6,134 nucleotides of DNA from an uncultured Erysipelotrichaceae bacterium (GTDB lineage: Bacteria > Bacillota_I > Bacilli_A > RF39 > UBA660): NCBI GenBank assembly GCA_902797005.1, contig CADBRE010000131.1, positions 1 to 6,134 on the forward strand. Reading direction: 5' to 3'. A program made the position numbers and the translations under genes. Position 1 is the stretch's first letter; every line of letters starts with the position of its first letter. Shown piece after piece: positions 5,671-6,134 of the stretch. Under the pieces are notes generated by a model. That model worked only from the letters and a program-made list of their open reading frames with translations. It had not been told where the DNA came from and made no database searches.

Positions 5671-6134
5671 ATGACAAAACAAAGAAACTATTTGATGATA
5701 TCTATAGTAAGTATTTTATTATTAACTATAGGTCTTTCAGTAGCGTACTTTACAGTACAAATTGAGGGGGAAGGAAAAACAATATCTGTAGATTCAGCTA
5801 ATCTAAAGGTAATATTTACTGATAATGAAACAATATCAGTAAACAATGTAAAACCAGGATGGCAAACATCTAAAACATTTAGTGTAGAAAGTCAGACAGA
5901 TGAGCTATACTACTATAACATCAAGATAGACGACTTACTAAATACTTTAGAAACAAGATTTTATCTTCAATACAAGATAGTATCAGCTAAAGGATTTAAC
6001 ACAGTAAGTAATGATGACAACTGGGTAGTAGTGCCTAACATGAGCATCGCAACAGACACAGTAATAGCATACAACATACCACTAGCAGTACAGGATACAC
6101 ACGAGTATACTATCTACTTTAGATATGTAAATAA
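5671..6134 (+). CDS. Secreted or membrane-anchored TasA/camelysin-like surface protein (3' end outside window)
   Basis: An open frame of 154 codons runs off the right edge without a stop. The ATG at 5671 is preceded by GGAAGGAG (5653-5660) at suitable spacing. The N-terminus is a basic start (TKQR), a hydrophobic stretch at 8-24, then SVAYF, which looks like a signal peptide or N-terminal anchor. What follows is Thr/Ser/Asn-rich with alternating hydrophobic residues, suggesting a beta-sandwich: EGEGKTISV (32-40), LKVIFTD (45-51), VKPGWQTSKTFSV (60-72), YYYNIKIDDLL (80-90), TYNIP-like AYNIPLAV (133-140), and YTIYFRYVN (146-154). The alternation and the PGW...KTF motif resemble TasA/camelysin-like biofilm matrix proteins, often made in tandem copies with a SipW-type signal peptidase. 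That similarity is from memory and modest. No neighbouring sipW is visible. Its level may depend on the terminator just upstream. Confidence 0.7.
   Translation, partial: MTKQRNYLMISIVSILLLTIGLSVAYFTVQIEGEGKTISVDSANLKVIFTDNETISVNNVKPGWQTSKTFSVESQTDELYYYNIKIDDLLNTLETRFYLQYKIVSAKGFNTVSNDDNWVVVPNMSIATDTVIAYNIPLAVQDTHEYTIYFRYVN

Overview
The window is a very AT-rich chromosomal segment. The short intergenic regions, U-tailed intrinsic terminators, purine-rich Shine-Dalgarno sites and TATAAT-like -10 boxes point to a low-GC Gram-positive (Bacillota). The surface protein at the right edge is of a type I associate with uncultured Bacilli or Mollicutes-related gut lineages, but that placement is inference. 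Every stop codon seen is TAA and Trp is read from TGG, so nothing argues for recoding of TGA.

Layout from left to right. Positions 1-79 (minus strand) hold an open, start-less stretch whose translation resembles the end of a Phd/YefM-type antitoxin. Next, on the minus strand, comes a tRNA gene with a GAT (Ile) anticodon (119-195) and its own terminator (80-106). Its 5' half is a normal tRNA-Ile, but its 3' half does not pair with it and looks like tRNA-Thr. A short divergent promoter region follows. hemW (342-1424) is a radical-SAM heme chaperone-like protein, closed by a terminator that begins inside its stop codon. A two-gene operon (1496-3574 and 3576-5366) then encodes both halves of a heterodimeric ABC exporter of the LmrCD/BmrCD/TM287-288 type, again closed by a terminator.

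From 5405 to 5670 there is a non-coding or leader region. It contains a tiny ORF with a good ribosome binding site, a run of 11 G, and an intrinsic terminator only 33 bases before the start of a secreted TasA/camelysin-like surface protein gene, which runs off the right edge (5671-6134).

The two ABC genes clearly work together: one contributes the degenerate Walker B and switch residues, the other the degenerate signature motif, giving one dead and one live ATP site. The two points most worth a second look are the chimeric tRNA (secondary-site integration, recombination or misassembly) and the G11 leader ORF. Losing one G in that tract would move the leader's stop codon from 42 bases before the terminator hairpin into the hairpin loop itself, which would make a simple phase-variable attenuator for the surface protein.
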